64,000 nucleotides of DNA, taken from assembly GCF_031157275.1 (NCBI RefSeq), contig NZ_JAVIFW010000008.1:186001-250000 (forward strand), in the 5' to 3' direction. How positions within the stretch are numbered: position 1 is the first letter of the stretch; the number at the start of each line of letters is the position of its first letter. Origin of the DNA: Streptomyces sp. LHD-70 (GTDB lineage Bacteria; Actinomycetota; Actinomycetes; Streptomycetales; Streptomycetaceae). The notes below the pieces were generated by a model. That model made no database searches. It saw nothing but the letters and a program-made list of their open reading frames with translations, and had not been told where the DNA came from. Positions 9,043-17,520 of this stretch are shown here, piece after piece. Made by a program: the position numbers and the translations under genes.

Positions 9043-10280
9043 CGCCCTGACCGGTACGCGAGGAGGAGGCCTGCGAGGCCGAGCAGCCCGGCGATCCACA
9101 GGGGTGCTGCGTAGCCACCACCGGCGGCGAGCGCGGAACCGGCCAGGAGCGGCCCGCCCGCATTGCCGACGTTGAACGCGGAGATGTTGGCCGCCGAAGC
9201 AAGGCTGTCGGCTCCCCGGGCCGTGGCCATGACCCGGGCCTGCAGAGGCGGGATGACGGCGGCCCCGGCCAGGCCGAACAGGAAGAAGGCGACCACCGCG
9301 GCAGGCTTGCTGTGCACCGCGGCGAGGAGCAGCAGGGACACGACCGTCACTCCCGCCAGGGCCCCGATGAGCGTGGGCTCGACGGCACGGTCGGCGAGCC
9401 GCCCGGCCAGCGGCGTCCCGACCACCATGCCGAGGCCGACGAGCACCAGGACGAGCGGCACCGTCCCGCTGTCGAACCCGGTGACTTCGGTGAGCATCGG
9501 CGCGATGTACGTGAGCACGGTCAGGAACGGCGCCCAGCCCACCGCCGTCGCGGCCAGGGCCCGCCACACCCGACCGCGCCGGAAGACGGCAAGTTCGCGG
9601 CGGACGTCGGCGCCTTCCGCTACGGGCACATGAGGCACGAGCAGGGCGAGCGCCGCCAGCAGGACCACGCCGACCAGGGTCACGGCCCAGAAGGTGGCCC
9701 GCCAGCCGAGCGCCTGCCCCAGGGCCGTTCCGCCGGGCACGCCAAGGACGTTGGCGATGCTGAGGCCCATGAAGACGGTGGCGATCGCTCGGGCTCTCCG
9801 GTCGGGCGCCACGATGCCGGCGGCGACCACCGACGCGATCCCGACATACGCGCCACCCGCGAGCGCGGAGAGCACCCGCCCGGCCAGCAGCGCCCCGTAC
9901 CCGGGCGCGACGGCACTCAGGAGACTGGCCGCGACGAACAGCGCCACCAGCCACAGCAACAGCAGCTTCCGGGGAACCCTCGCCCCCAGCACCGCAAGCA
10001 GCGGCGCCCCCACCACCATGCCCGCCGCATACCCCGACACCAGCAGCCCTGCCGTCGGCAGCGTGACCCCCAGGTCGTCCGCCACTTCGGGCAACAGACC
10101 CGCGATGACGACCTCGGTGGTCCCCACGGCAAAGCCCCCCAACGCGAGCGCGGACAGCGCGAGGGACACGGGCGTACGAGAAGGGGCCGACGCCGTTACA
10201 CCGGGCGGTGGTGCCACCTCGGGGGGCGCGGACGCAGGGGAAGGGGCATCAGTCGGCACGGTGGCCGGTTCGTTGGTCAT
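9039..10280 (-). CDS. MFS drug-efflux-type transporter
   Basis: 413-residue membrane protein with about 12 hydrophobic segments. It carries major facilitator features, for example GAPLLAVLGARVPRK after segment 2 (motif A region) and the GxxxGxxLG-type segment GVPGGTALGQALGW. It resembles the DHA1 (Bcr/CflA, AraJ-like) family, which exports drugs or sugars by proton antiport. The N-terminal 35 residues are Pro/Thr-rich and cytoplasmic. It lies 80 bp downstream of a LysR gene on the same strand, and inverted repeats fill the gap, suggesting regulation by that protein. The substrate is unknown. Confidence 0.9.
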   Translation of the reverse strand: MTNEPATVPTDAPSPASAPPEVAPPPGVTASAPSRTPVSLALSALALGGFAVGTTEVVIAGLLPEVADDLGVTLPTAGLLVSGYAAGMVVGAPLLAVLGARVPRKLLLLWLVALFVAASLLSAVAPGYGALLAGRVLSALAGGAYVGIASVVAAGIVAPDRRARAIATVFMGLSIANVLGVPGGTALGQALGWRATFWAVTLVGVVLLAALALLVPHVPVAEGADVRRELAVFRRGRVWRALAATAVGWAPFLTVLTYIAPMLTEVTGFDSGTVPLVLVLVGLGMVVGTPLAGRLADRAVEPTLIGALAGVTVVSLLLLAAVHSKPAAVVAFFLFGLAGAAVIPPLQARVMATARGADSLASAANISAFNVGNAGGPLLAGSALAAGGGYAAPLWIAGLLGLAGLLLAYRSGR

Positions 10281-10293
10281 GCCACCAGCCTGG

Positions 10294-10357
10294 TGATCAA
10301 CAGGCTCCTGATCAGCCCCTGCTTCCGCAACAATCGGTAAGCCCCGCTGACCGATTG
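10294..10357. promoter_or_regulatory. Paired palindromes upstream of the MFS gene
   Basis: Two copies of the palindrome TGATCA lie at 10294-10299 and 10309-10314. A perfect 8-bp inverted repeat, CAATCGGT/ACCGATTG, spans 10331-10357 with an 11-nt spacer. They sit between the MFS start (10280) and the LysR stop (10361). The first pair suits an operator; the second could be an operator or a weak terminator. Confidence 0.4.
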
Positions 10358-10360
10358 GCC

Positions 10361-11308
10361 TTACCTACACGCCCAGCCGCTTGCCCCGCCCGCCACCAAC
10401 TCCTCCGCCGCATCCACGAACCCCCGAATCCGGGCGGTCTCCCCCGCCGCCCGCCAGACCAGCCCGTACTCCAGCGGCTCCGCGTCGCGCAACGGAAGGT
10501 AGACCACGTTCCGAGGCGTGAACGACTCAGCCACATCCGCCCCCACCGGCGATATGCCCTCCCCCGCGCCGACCAGGGCGAGAGTCTCGGGCAGCGTCGC
10601 CGCGGACCGTCCCCGCCTGACAGGCCGACCGCCGGGTGTCCACGAGGGCGCCAGGTGTTCCTGCCAGTACTCCGGGACATGGCCGGAGCAGGCAAAGACC
10701 CGCTCGCGCGCCAAATCCTCGACGGACGCGCTGTCCTGTCGGGCGAGCACATGGTTGGCGGGAACGGCCAGCATGCGGGGGATGCGCAGCACGACCGGCC
10801 CACATACCAAGTCCGGCTCTACCACTGGCAGTTGCGTGACCAGTATGTCCACCTCCCCCTCCCGCAACGGCCCCAGCATGTCCCTGACCTGCGTCTCGTG
10901 AATCCGGACGTCCGTGCCGCTGTGCCTCCGGGTGAAGCGCCGGGTCACATCGAGGACGAACTCGCCTGCCGCCATGCCCAAGTAGCCGACGGTCAGGCTC
11001 CCTTCCAGCCCTCTTGCCTCGGCCTGCGCGGCGGCGAGAGCACGCTCGATCCGGCGGTAGCCCGGCTCCACCTCCTCGACCAGGCGCCGGCCCAGCGGAG
11101 TGAGCCGCACCCGGCGGCTGGTGCGCTCGAAGAGCGGGGCACCGACCCGGCGCTCGAGCCGCTGGACCGTCTGGCTGACCCTCGCCCGCGACACCTGAAG
11201 TCGCTCCGCCGTGCGGCCGAAGTGCAACTCCTCGGCGAGGGTCAGCAGGCTCTCGATCTCCAGTCGCTCCAGCACCCGGCAACCGTACTCAGCCCGTCGG
11301 CCACCCAT
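10361..11308 (-). CDS. LysR-family transcriptional regulator
   Basis: 315 residues as drawn. The N-terminal winged helix-turn-helix is typical of LysR proteins: LLTLAEELHFGRTAERL, then SRARVSQTVQRLERRVGAPL and FERTSRRVRLTPLGRRL. A substrate-binding-like effector domain follows. The first dozen residues (MGGRRAEYGCR) are poorly conserved in style, and a start at the GTG coding VLERLEIESL is equally likely. Such proteins bind T-N11-A sites and respond to a small molecule. The natural candidate target is the MFS gene 80 bp downstream on the same strand. Confidence 0.9.
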   Translation of the reverse strand: MGGRRAEYGCRVLERLEIESLLTLAEELHFGRTAERLQVSRARVSQTVQRLERRVGAPLFERTSRRVRLTPLGRRLVEEVEPGYRRIERALAAAQAEARGLEGSLTVGYLGMAAGEFVLDVTRRFTRRHSGTDVRIHETQVRDMLGPLREGEVDILVTQLPVVEPDLVCGPVVLRIPRMLAVPANHVLARQDSASVEDLARERVFACSGHVPEYWQEHLAPSWTPGGRPVRRGRSAATLPETLALVGAGEGISPVGADVAESFTPRNVVYLPLRDAEPLEYGLVWRAAGETARIRGFVDAAEELVAGGASGWACR

Positions 11309-11355
11309 CCGACCAGGTCAGGTCAGGTCCCGGAGCGCTCGAAACCCCGGCACCC

Positions 11356-13062
11356 TCACAACGGCACGATGTCCGGCGCCCCCAACCGTGCCGCGTCGGC
11401 CGTCAGGTCGTCCGGCTGGCGCTGCGACTCCCGCTCCGCCTCGACCCGCTTCTCGTAGTGCTCGACCTCTCTGTCGACGTGGTCCGCGCCCCAGCCGAGC
11501 ACCTTCGCCATCAGCTCCGCGCACTCCCGGGCACTGCGCGTGCCGCGGTCGAAGGTCTCGATGGAGATACGCGTGCGCCGCGTCAGGACGTCGTCCAGAT
11601 GCCTGGCGCCCTCGTGCGAAGCGGCGTAGACGATCTCGGCGCGCAGGTAGTCGTCGGCGTACTGCAGGGGTTCGCCGAGGGATGTGTCGTCCGCGATGAG
11701 GTCGAGGAGTTCCTCGGTCAGCGATCCGTACCGGTTCAACAGGTGCTCCACGCGCACCACATGGAGCCCCGTGCGGGCGGCGATTCGCGCGCGGGCGTTC
11801 CACAGCGCCTTGTAGCCCTCGGCGCCGATGAGCGGGATGTCCTCGGTGACGCAGTCGGCGACGCGCTGGTCGAGTGCGTGCACCGCCTCGTCCACGGCGT
11901 CCTTGGCCATGACGCGGTACGTCGTGTACTTGCCGCCGGCGACGACGACGAGGCCGGGCACCGGGTGGGCGACGGTGTGTTCGCGGGAGAGCTTGCTGGT
12001 GGCGTCGGACTCCCCGGCGAGCAGCGGCCTGAGCCCCGCGTACACCCCCTGCACGTCGTCCCTCGTGAGGGGGACCGCGAGCACCGAGTTCACATGCTCC
12101 AGCAGATAGTCGATGTCCGCGCTGGAGGCGGCCGGGTGGGCCTTGTCCAGGTCCCAGTCGGTGTCGGTGGTGCCGATGATCCAGTGCCGGCCCCAGGGGA
12201 TGACGAACAGCACGGACTTCTCCGTACGCAGGATCAGCCCGGTCGTGGAGTTGATGCGGTCCTTGGGGACGACCAGGTGGATGCCCTTGGAGGCGCGGAC
12301 GTGGAACTGGCCGCGTTCGCCGACCATGGCCTGCGTGTCGTCGGTCCACACCCCGGTGGCGTTGACGATCTGGCGGGCCCTGACCTCGTACTCCCCACCG
12401 GCCTCCGCGTCCTCCACACGGGCGCCGACGACGCGTTCGCCCTCGCGCAGGAATCCGGTGACGCGGGCGCGGTTGGCGACCTTCGCGCCGTAGGCCGCGG
12501 CCGTGCGGACCATCATCGCGACGTATCGGGCGTCGTCCATCTGCGCGTCGTAGTACTGCATGGCGCCGACCAGCGCGTCCCTCTGCAGGCAGGGCGCGAC
12601 GCGCAGGGCGTGACGGCGGCTGAGGTGACGGTGCATCGGCAGACCGCGGCCGTGGCCCCGGGACATCGACATGGCGTCGTAGAGGGCGACGCCGGATCCG
12701 GCGTAGAGCCGCTCCCAGCCCTTGTGCTGCAGCGGGTAGAGGAACGGGACGGGTTTGACGAGGTGCGGGGCGATGCGTTCGAGCAGGAGTCCGCGCTCCT
12801 TCAGTGCCTCACGCACCAGTGCGAAGTCGAGCATCTCCAGATAGCGCAGGCCTCCGTGGATGAGCTTGCTCGACCGGCTCGACGTGCCGGAAGCCCAGTC
12901 GCGGGCCTCGACGAGGCCGGTGGAGAGGCCTCTCGTGACGGCGTCGAGCGCGGTGCCGGCACCGACCACGCCCGCGCCGACGACCAGCACGTCGAGTTCC
13001 CGTTCGGCCATGCCCGCGAGTGCTTCCGCCCGCTCGGCCGGTCCCAGTGTCGCTGTCCTCAC
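11356..13062 (-). CDS. glpD: Aerobic glycerol-3-phosphate dehydrogenase
   Basis: 568 residues. FAD-dependent enzyme oxidising sn-glycerol 3-phosphate to dihydroxyacetone phosphate and passing electrons to the quinone pool at the inner membrane face. The FAD-binding Rossmann motif is VVGAGVVGAGTALDAVTRG near residue 25, followed by SSRSSKLIHGGLRYLE, the family signature. A C-terminal domain of about 130 residues matches the usual GlpD length. Start choice: the GTG at 13062 (VRTATLGP) is preceded by GGGAGG with 5 nt spacing. A reading frame extends 37 codons further upstream but looks non-coding. Neither a glycerol kinase nor a facilitator gene is adjacent, so this copy stands alone. Confidence 0.95.
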   Translation of the reverse strand: MRTATLGPAERAEALAGMAERELDVLVVGAGVVGAGTALDAVTRGLSTGLVEARDWASGTSSRSSKLIHGGLRYLEMLDFALVREALKERGLLLERIAPHLVKPVPFLYPLQHKGWERLYAGSGVALYDAMSMSRGHGRGLPMHRHLSRRHALRVAPCLQRDALVGAMQYYDAQMDDARYVAMMVRTAAAYGAKVANRARVTGFLREGERVVGARVEDAEAGGEYEVRARQIVNATGVWTDDTQAMVGERGQFHVRASKGIHLVVPKDRINSTTGLILRTEKSVLFVIPWGRHWIIGTTDTDWDLDKAHPAASSADIDYLLEHVNSVLAVPLTRDDVQGVYAGLRPLLAGESDATSKLSREHTVAHPVPGLVVVAGGKYTTYRVMAKDAVDEAVHALDQRVADCVTEDIPLIGAEGYKALWNARARIAARTGLHVVRVEHLLNRYGSLTEELLDLIADDTSLGEPLQYADDYLRAEIVYAASHEGARHLDDVLTRRTRISIETFDRGTRSARECAELMAKVLGWGADHVDREVEHYEKRVEAERESQRQPDDLTADAARLGAPDIVPL

Positions 13063-13137
13063 TGCTGCCTCCCGTCGCCCCCGTGTGGTCGGGCTCACAA
13101 CGTCGATTCTGTCCGCAGTCGCGGACTTCAGCCACCG

Positions 13138-13235
13138 CCTGTGGACAACACTCCGAAGACAGGCATCGCGCAATGCCGCATCACGGTCATATTTACTCCT
13201 AACCTGACATTGCGCTGGTCCGCTCTGTCCACAGG
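13138..13235. promoter_or_regulatory. Two DnaA-box-like nonamers in the glpD / dehydrogenase gap
   Basis: 13139-13148 reads, on the minus strand, TTGTCCACA, the preferred Streptomyces DnaA box. 13225-13233 reads CTGTCCACA on the plus strand. Together they form a 10-bp inverted repeat (CCTGTGGACA and TGTCCACAGG) about 80 bp apart in the gap between the glpD start and the dehydrogenase start. Function is inferred from the motif only. Confidence 0.4.
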
Positions 13236-13283
13236 GCTTGCGCGCTCCTCCCGTTCCGGCTATTGGGAAGGACGGCCCACGCC

Positions 13284-14543
13284 ATGCCCGCAGATCTCGC
13301 CGTCATCGGACTCGGACATCTCGGCCTGCCCCTCGCCCAGGCCGCCGTCGCGTCCGGGATCGAGACCATCGCCTACGACCCCCGCCTCAGCGCCGACCTC
13401 GCCGCGGGCCGGCTGCCCGCCGACGAGGGCACCCTGACCGCGGCCGACCTGCGCCGGATGCTCTCGGGGGGCTTCCGGCCGACCTCGAACCCGGTGGAGC
13501 TCGGCCGGGTGCGCACCGCCGTCATCTGCGCATCGACCCCGCTCGGCGCCGACGGCTCCCTCGACCTGAGCCAGGTCGCCGAGGCGGCCCGCGACCTCGC
13601 CGCCCGGCTGCGCCCGCACACCACGGTCATCCTGGAGTCGCCCGCGTACCCGGGCACCACGGACGACGTCGTCCGCCCGCTCCTCGAGAAGGGCTCAGGG
13701 CTGCGGGCCGGACGCGACTTCCACCTCGCGTACTCGCCCGGCCGCCTCGACCCCGGCAGCCGCACCCACGGCTACGCCAACACCCCCAAGGTCATCGGCG
13801 GCCTCACCCCGGCCTGCACCGAGTCGGCCGCCGCGTTCTACGGCCGCCTCACCGACAAGGTCGTACGCGCGCGTGGCCCCCGCGAGGCGGAGACGGTCCA
13901 GCTCCTGGAGACCAACTACCGGCACGTCAACATCGCCCTGGTCAACGAGATGGCCGTCCTCTGCCACGACCTGGGCGTCGACCTCTGGGACGTCATCCGC
14001 TGCGCCGAGACCAAGCCCTTCGGCTTCCAGGCCTTCCGCCCGGGACCCGGCGTCGGCGGCCACGGCATCCCGCTCGACCCCAACTACCTGCCCCACCACA
14101 GCCGCACACCCGGCCACCCGCTGCGCATGGTCGGCCTCGCGCAGGAGATCAACCACCGCATGCCGCAGTACGTGATCCAGCGCGCGGCCACGCTCCTCAA
14201 CGAGCACGGCAAGTCCGCCCGCGCCGCGCGTGTGCTGCTTCTCGGCGTCACCTACAAGCCCGACCTCGCCGACCAACAGGGCTCACCCGCCCACGAGATC
14301 GCCACCCGCCTGATGGAGCTCGGCGCCGCCATCAGCTACCACGACCCGTACGTCCCGCACTGGAACGTCCTCGGCCGCCCCGTCCCCCGCGCCGACTCCC
14401 TCTACGAGGCGGCCGCCGACGCCGACCTGACGATCCTGCTCCAGCCCCACCGCACGTACGACCTGCAAAGCCTCGCCGTGAAGGCCCAGTTGCTGCTCGA
14501 CACCCGGGGCGCGACCCCGATCGGGGCGGCCCACCGCCTCTGA
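13284..14543 (+). CDS. Nucleotide-sugar dehydrogenase (UDP-glucose/GDP-mannose type)
   Basis: 419 residues. NAD-dependent oxidation of a UDP- or GDP-sugar at C6 to the uronic acid, or a related UDP-hexosamine reaction. N-terminal NAD site LAVIGLGHLGLPLA. The central dimerisation helix region contains ETNYRHVNIALVNEMA. The family catalytic Cys loop normally near GPGVGGHCIP reads GPGVGGHGIP here, so the usual nucleophilic Cys is Gly. The C-terminal UDP-binding domain starts at VLLLGVTYKPD. The ATG at 13284 was chosen over an upstream in-frame ATG because the Rossmann strand begins 4 residues later; GGAAGGA lies 11 nt upstream. No glycosyltransferase neighbours suggest the product sugar. Confidence 0.85.
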   Translation: MPADLAVIGLGHLGLPLAQAAVASGIETIAYDPRLSADLAAGRLPADEGTLTAADLRRMLSGGFRPTSNPVELGRVRTAVICASTPLGADGSLDLSQVAEAARDLAARLRPHTTVILESPAYPGTTDDVVRPLLEKGSGLRAGRDFHLAYSPGRLDPGSRTHGYANTPKVIGGLTPACTESAAAFYGRLTDKVVRARGPREAETVQLLETNYRHVNIALVNEMAVLCHDLGVDLWDVIRCAETKPFGFQAFRPGPGVGGHGIPLDPNYLPHHSRTPGHPLRMVGLAQEINHRMPQYVIQRAATLLNEHGKSARAARVLLLGVTYKPDLADQQGSPAHEIATRLMELGAAISYHDPYVPHWNVLGRPVPRADSLYEAAADADLTILLQPHRTYDLQSLAVKAQLLLDTRGATPIGAAHRL

Positions 14544-14571
14544 CGAAACCGGCACAGCACCAGCGAATCCC

Positions 14572-14629
14572 GCACTACAGAAGAAGGGCCGTACCGCTCG
14601 CGCGCGGTACGGCCCTTCTTCTGTAGTGC
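14572..14629. terminator. Bidirectional terminator, 26-bp perfect stem
   Basis: Arms 14572-14597 and 14604-14629 are perfectly complementary around a 6-nt loop. The hairpin lies between the convergent stops of the dehydrogenase (14543) and the GuaB3 gene (14636), so it can serve both. The arms contain AGAAGAAG / CTTCTTCT tracts rather than a run of T. Confidence 0.9.
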
Positions 14630-14635
14630 TGTGTT

Positions 14636-15760
14636 TCAGCGGCGGTGCACCGAGTCAGCGACCGTCACCTCGACGCGCTGGAACTCCTTGAGCTCGCTGT
14701 AGCCGGTCGTGGCCATCGAACGACGCAGGGCGCCGAAGAAGTTCATCGAGCCGTCGGGCGAGTGCGAGGGACCGGTGAGGACCTCCTCGGTCGTGCCGAC
14801 CGTGCCCAGGTCGACCTTCTTGCCGCGCGGCACATCCTCGTGCACGGCCTCCATGCCCCAGTGGTGGCCCTTGCCGGGCGAGTCCGTGGCACGGGCCAGC
14901 GGGGAGCCCATCATCACCGAGTCCGCACCGCAGGCGATGGCCTTCGGCAGGTCGCCGGACCAGCCCACGCCGCCGTCGGCGATGACGTGGACGTACCGGC
15001 CGCCGGACTCGTCGAGGTAGTCCCGGCGCGCGGCGGCGACATCGGCCACGGCGGTCGCCATCGGGACCTGGATGCCGAGGACGTTGCGCGTGGTGTGCGC
15101 GGCGCCGCCCCCGAAGCCGACGAGCACACCCGCGGCACCGGTACGCATCAGGTGCAGCGCGGCCGTGTACGTGGCGCAGCCGCCGACGATCACCGGGACG
15201 TCCAGCTCGTAGATGAACTGCTTGAGGTTCAGCGGCTCGGCGGCACCCGACACGTGCTCGGCCGACACCGTCGTACCGCGGATCACGAAGATGTCGACGC
15301 CCGCGTCCACGACGGCCTTGGAGAACTGGGCCGTGCGCTGCGGGGAGAGGGCCGCGGCGGTGACGACACCGGAGTCGCGGACCTCCTTGATGCGCTGGCC
15401 GATCAGCTCTTCCTTGATCGGCGCGGCGTAGATCTCCTGCAGGCGGCGGGTCGCGGCCTCGGGCGCCAGCTCGGCGATCTCGTCGAGCAGCGGCTGCGGG
15501 TCCTCGTAACGGGTCCACAGGCCCTCGAGGTTGAGCACGCCCAGGCCGCCCAGCTCGCCGATACGGATCGCCGTCTGCGGCGAGACGACCGAGTCCATGG
15601 GGGCCGCGAGGAACGGCAGTTCAAAACGGTAGGCGTCGATCTGCCAGGCGATCGAGACCTCCTTCGGGTCCCGCGTCCGGCGGCTCGGCACGATGGCGAT
15701 GTCGTCGAACGCGTACGCCCTGCGGCCGCGCTTGCCGCGCCCGATCTCGATCTCAGTCAC
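14636..15760 (-). CDS. GuaB3-type IMP dehydrogenase-related protein
   Basis: 374 residues. TIM-barrel protein of the IMPDH/GMP reductase superfamily, shorter than GuaB because the CBS pair is absent. It keeps the barrel start AYAFDDIAIVPSRRT, the phosphate-binding region VIADGGVGWSGDLPKAIACG and GADSVMMGSPLA. However, the loop that holds the catalytic Cys in GuaB (GPGSICTTR) reads GGGAAHTTR, so the nucleophile is missing and classical IMP oxidation is unlikely. Start: the GTG at 15760 (VTEIEIGRG) has GGAAAGG about 9 nt upstream. It follows guaB on the same strand with a hairpin between. Actinobacteria commonly keep this paralogue; its reaction is not settled. Confidence 0.9.
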   Translation of the reverse strand: MTEIEIGRGKRGRRAYAFDDIAIVPSRRTRDPKEVSIAWQIDAYRFELPFLAAPMDSVVSPQTAIRIGELGGLGVLNLEGLWTRYEDPQPLLDEIAELAPEAATRRLQEIYAAPIKEELIGQRIKEVRDSGVVTAAALSPQRTAQFSKAVVDAGVDIFVIRGTTVSAEHVSGAAEPLNLKQFIYELDVPVIVGGCATYTAALHLMRTGAAGVLVGFGGGAAHTTRNVLGIQVPMATAVADVAAARRDYLDESGGRYVHVIADGGVGWSGDLPKAIACGADSVMMGSPLARATDSPGKGHHWGMEAVHEDVPRGKKVDLGTVGTTEEVLTGPSHSPDGSMNFFGALRRSMATTGYSELKEFQRVEVTVADSVHRR

Positions 15761-15818
15761 GTTGTGTGGCCTTTCCACTCTCCGGTCTGCGTCTTCCAGT
15801 ATCCCCGACACACACACC

Positions 15819-15849
15819 GAGGCCCGCGGGCGTAGTACCCACGGGCCTC
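15819..15849. terminator. Hairpin after guaB
   Basis: Arms GAGGCCCG (15819-15826) and CGGGCCTC (15842-15849) pair perfectly, and an inner GGG/CCC extends the stem past one mismatch. It lies 30 bases beyond the guaB stop and before the GuaB3 start, so it is probably a terminator. Confidence 0.7.
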
Positions 15850-15878
15850 CAAGCGTGCTCCCCGTCTGTGCCCGTCGG

Positions 15879-17381
15879 TCAGCGACCAGCGTAGTTGGGC
15901 GCCTCGACGGTCATCGCGATGTCGTGCGGGTGGCTCTCCTTGAGCCCGGCCGAGGTGATCCGGACGAACCGGCCCTTGACCTTCAGCTCCGGGATGTCGG
16001 CGGAGCCCACGTACCCCATGGAGGCGCGCAGGCCGCCGACCAGCTGGTGCGCGACCGAGGAGAGCGGGCCGCGGTAGGGCACCTGGCCCTCGATGCCCTC
16101 GGGCACGAGCTTGTCCTCGGAGAGGACGTTGTCCTGGAAGTACCGGTCCTTGGAGAAGGACCGGGCCTGGCCGCGGGACTGCATCGCGCCGAGCGAGCCC
16201 ATGCCGCGGTACGACTTGAACTGCTTGCCGTTGATGAACACCATCTCGCCCGGCGACTCCTCGCAACCGGCGAGCAGCGAGCCGAGCATCACCGTGTCGG
16301 CGCCGGCGGCGATGGCCTTGGCGATGTCGCCGGAGTACTGCAGGCCGCCGTCGCCGATGAGGGGGACGCCCGCGGCGTGGCACGCCTTGGCGGCCTCGTA
16401 GATCGCGGTGACCTGCGGGACGCCGATGCCGGCGACGACGCGGGTGGTGCAGATGGAGCCGGGGCCGACGCCGACCTTGACGCCGTCGACACCGGCGTCG
16501 ATCAGCGCCTGGGCGCCTTCGCGCGTCGCGACGTTGCCGCCGACGATGTCGATGTTGATGTTGGTCTTCAGCTTGGCGATCATGTCGAGGATGCCGCGGC
16601 TGTGGCCGTGCGCGCTGTCCACAACGAGGAAGTCGGCACCGGCCTCGACGAGGGCCTGCGCCCGGTCGTACGCCTCGTCCCCGACGCCCACCGCGGCGCC
16701 GACGACCAGGCGGCCCTCGGCGTCCTTCGCGGCGTTGGGGTACTTCTCGGCCTTCACGAAGTCCTTGACCGTGATGAGGCCCTTGAGGATGCCGGCGTCG
16801 TCGACGAGCGGCAGCTTCTCGATCTTGTGGCGGCGGAGCAGCTCCATGGCGTCCTCGCCGGAGATGCCGACCTTGCCGGTGACCAGCGGCATCGGCGTCA
16901 TGACCTCGCGGACCTGGCGCGAGCGGTCCACCTCGAAGGCCATGTCGCGGTTGGTGACGATGCCGAGGAGCTTGCCGCCGCCGTCGGTGACGGGCACGCC
17001 GCTGATGCGGAACTTGGCGCACAGCTCGTCGGCCTCACGCAGCGTCGCGTCCGGCGAGACCGTGATCGGGTCGGTCACCATGCCGGACTCGGAGCGCTTC
17101 ACCAGGTCGACCTGGTTGGCCTGGTCCTCGATGGAGAGGTTGCGGTGCAGCACACCGGCGCCGCCCTGCCGGGCCATGGCGATGGCCATCCGGGCCTCGG
17201 TGACCTTGTCCATCGCCGCTGAGAGCAGCGGAATGTTCACCGAGACGTTGCGCGAGACACGCGAGGCGGTGCTCACCTTGTTCGGCAGGACTTCGGAGGC
17301 GCCCGGCAGCAGCAGGACGTCGTCGTATGTCAGCCCGAGCATCGCGAATTTCTCGGGTGCTCCGTCGACGTGGTCACTCAT
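15879..17381 (-). CDS. guaB: IMP dehydrogenase
   Basis: 500 residues. Oxidises IMP to XMP with NAD, the committed step to GMP. The catalytic loop GVGPGSICTTR with its Cys is present. Two CBS domains are inserted in the barrel (about residues 105-225, from SESGMVTDPITVSP through the second copy with RRHKIEKLPLVDD). The flap region includes GSLGAMQSR. The length is normal for the family. Start: the ATG at 17381 (MSDHVDGAPEKFAMLGLTYD) has GGGGAAGG about 5 nt upstream; the frame continues 22 codons upstream without support. It is likely transcribed alone or with the GuaB3 gene. Confidence 0.97.
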   Translation of the reverse strand: MSDHVDGAPEKFAMLGLTYDDVLLLPGASEVLPNKVSTASRVSRNVSVNIPLLSAAMDKVTEARMAIAMARQGGAGVLHRNLSIEDQANQVDLVKRSESGMVTDPITVSPDATLREADELCAKFRISGVPVTDGGGKLLGIVTNRDMAFEVDRSRQVREVMTPMPLVTGKVGISGEDAMELLRRHKIEKLPLVDDAGILKGLITVKDFVKAEKYPNAAKDAEGRLVVGAAVGVGDEAYDRAQALVEAGADFLVVDSAHGHSRGILDMIAKLKTNINIDIVGGNVATREGAQALIDAGVDGVKVGVGPGSICTTRVVAGIGVPQVTAIYEAAKACHAAGVPLIGDGGLQYSGDIAKAIAAGADTVMLGSLLAGCEESPGEMVFINGKQFKSYRGMGSLGAMQSRGQARSFSKDRYFQDNVLSEDKLVPEGIEGQVPYRGPLSSVAHQLVGGLRASMGYVGSADIPELKVKGRFVRITSAGLKESHPHDIAMTVEAPNYAGR

Positions 17382-17476
17382 GACACCTTCCCCAATGCTC
17401 TTGCCAGGCGCGGACCACCATGCTAACGGCCCGCGGGAGCGCTTCATTCCACGATCCCATCACAGCGAACGGCGAT

Positions 17477-17499
17477 CGTTGTACGTTCCTACGACAACG
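17477..17499. terminator. Short hairpin downstream of shbA
   Basis: CGTTGT-A-CGT pairs with ACG-ACAACG around a TCCT loop: nine pairs with one bulged base, 22 bases after the shbA stop. It may terminate shbA or lie in the guaB leader. Confidence 0.4.
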
Positions 17500-17520
17500 C
17501 GGCGCCGGACTCCGCCCGCC

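Noticed and set aside
12980..13173. Longer GlpD with 37 extra N-terminal residues
   Set aside because: The GTG at 13062 has an excellent ribosome site and the extra residues do not resemble the family.
16612..16624. DnaA-box-like TGTCCACAA inside guaB
   Set aside because: Single match within conserved coding sequence; likely chance.
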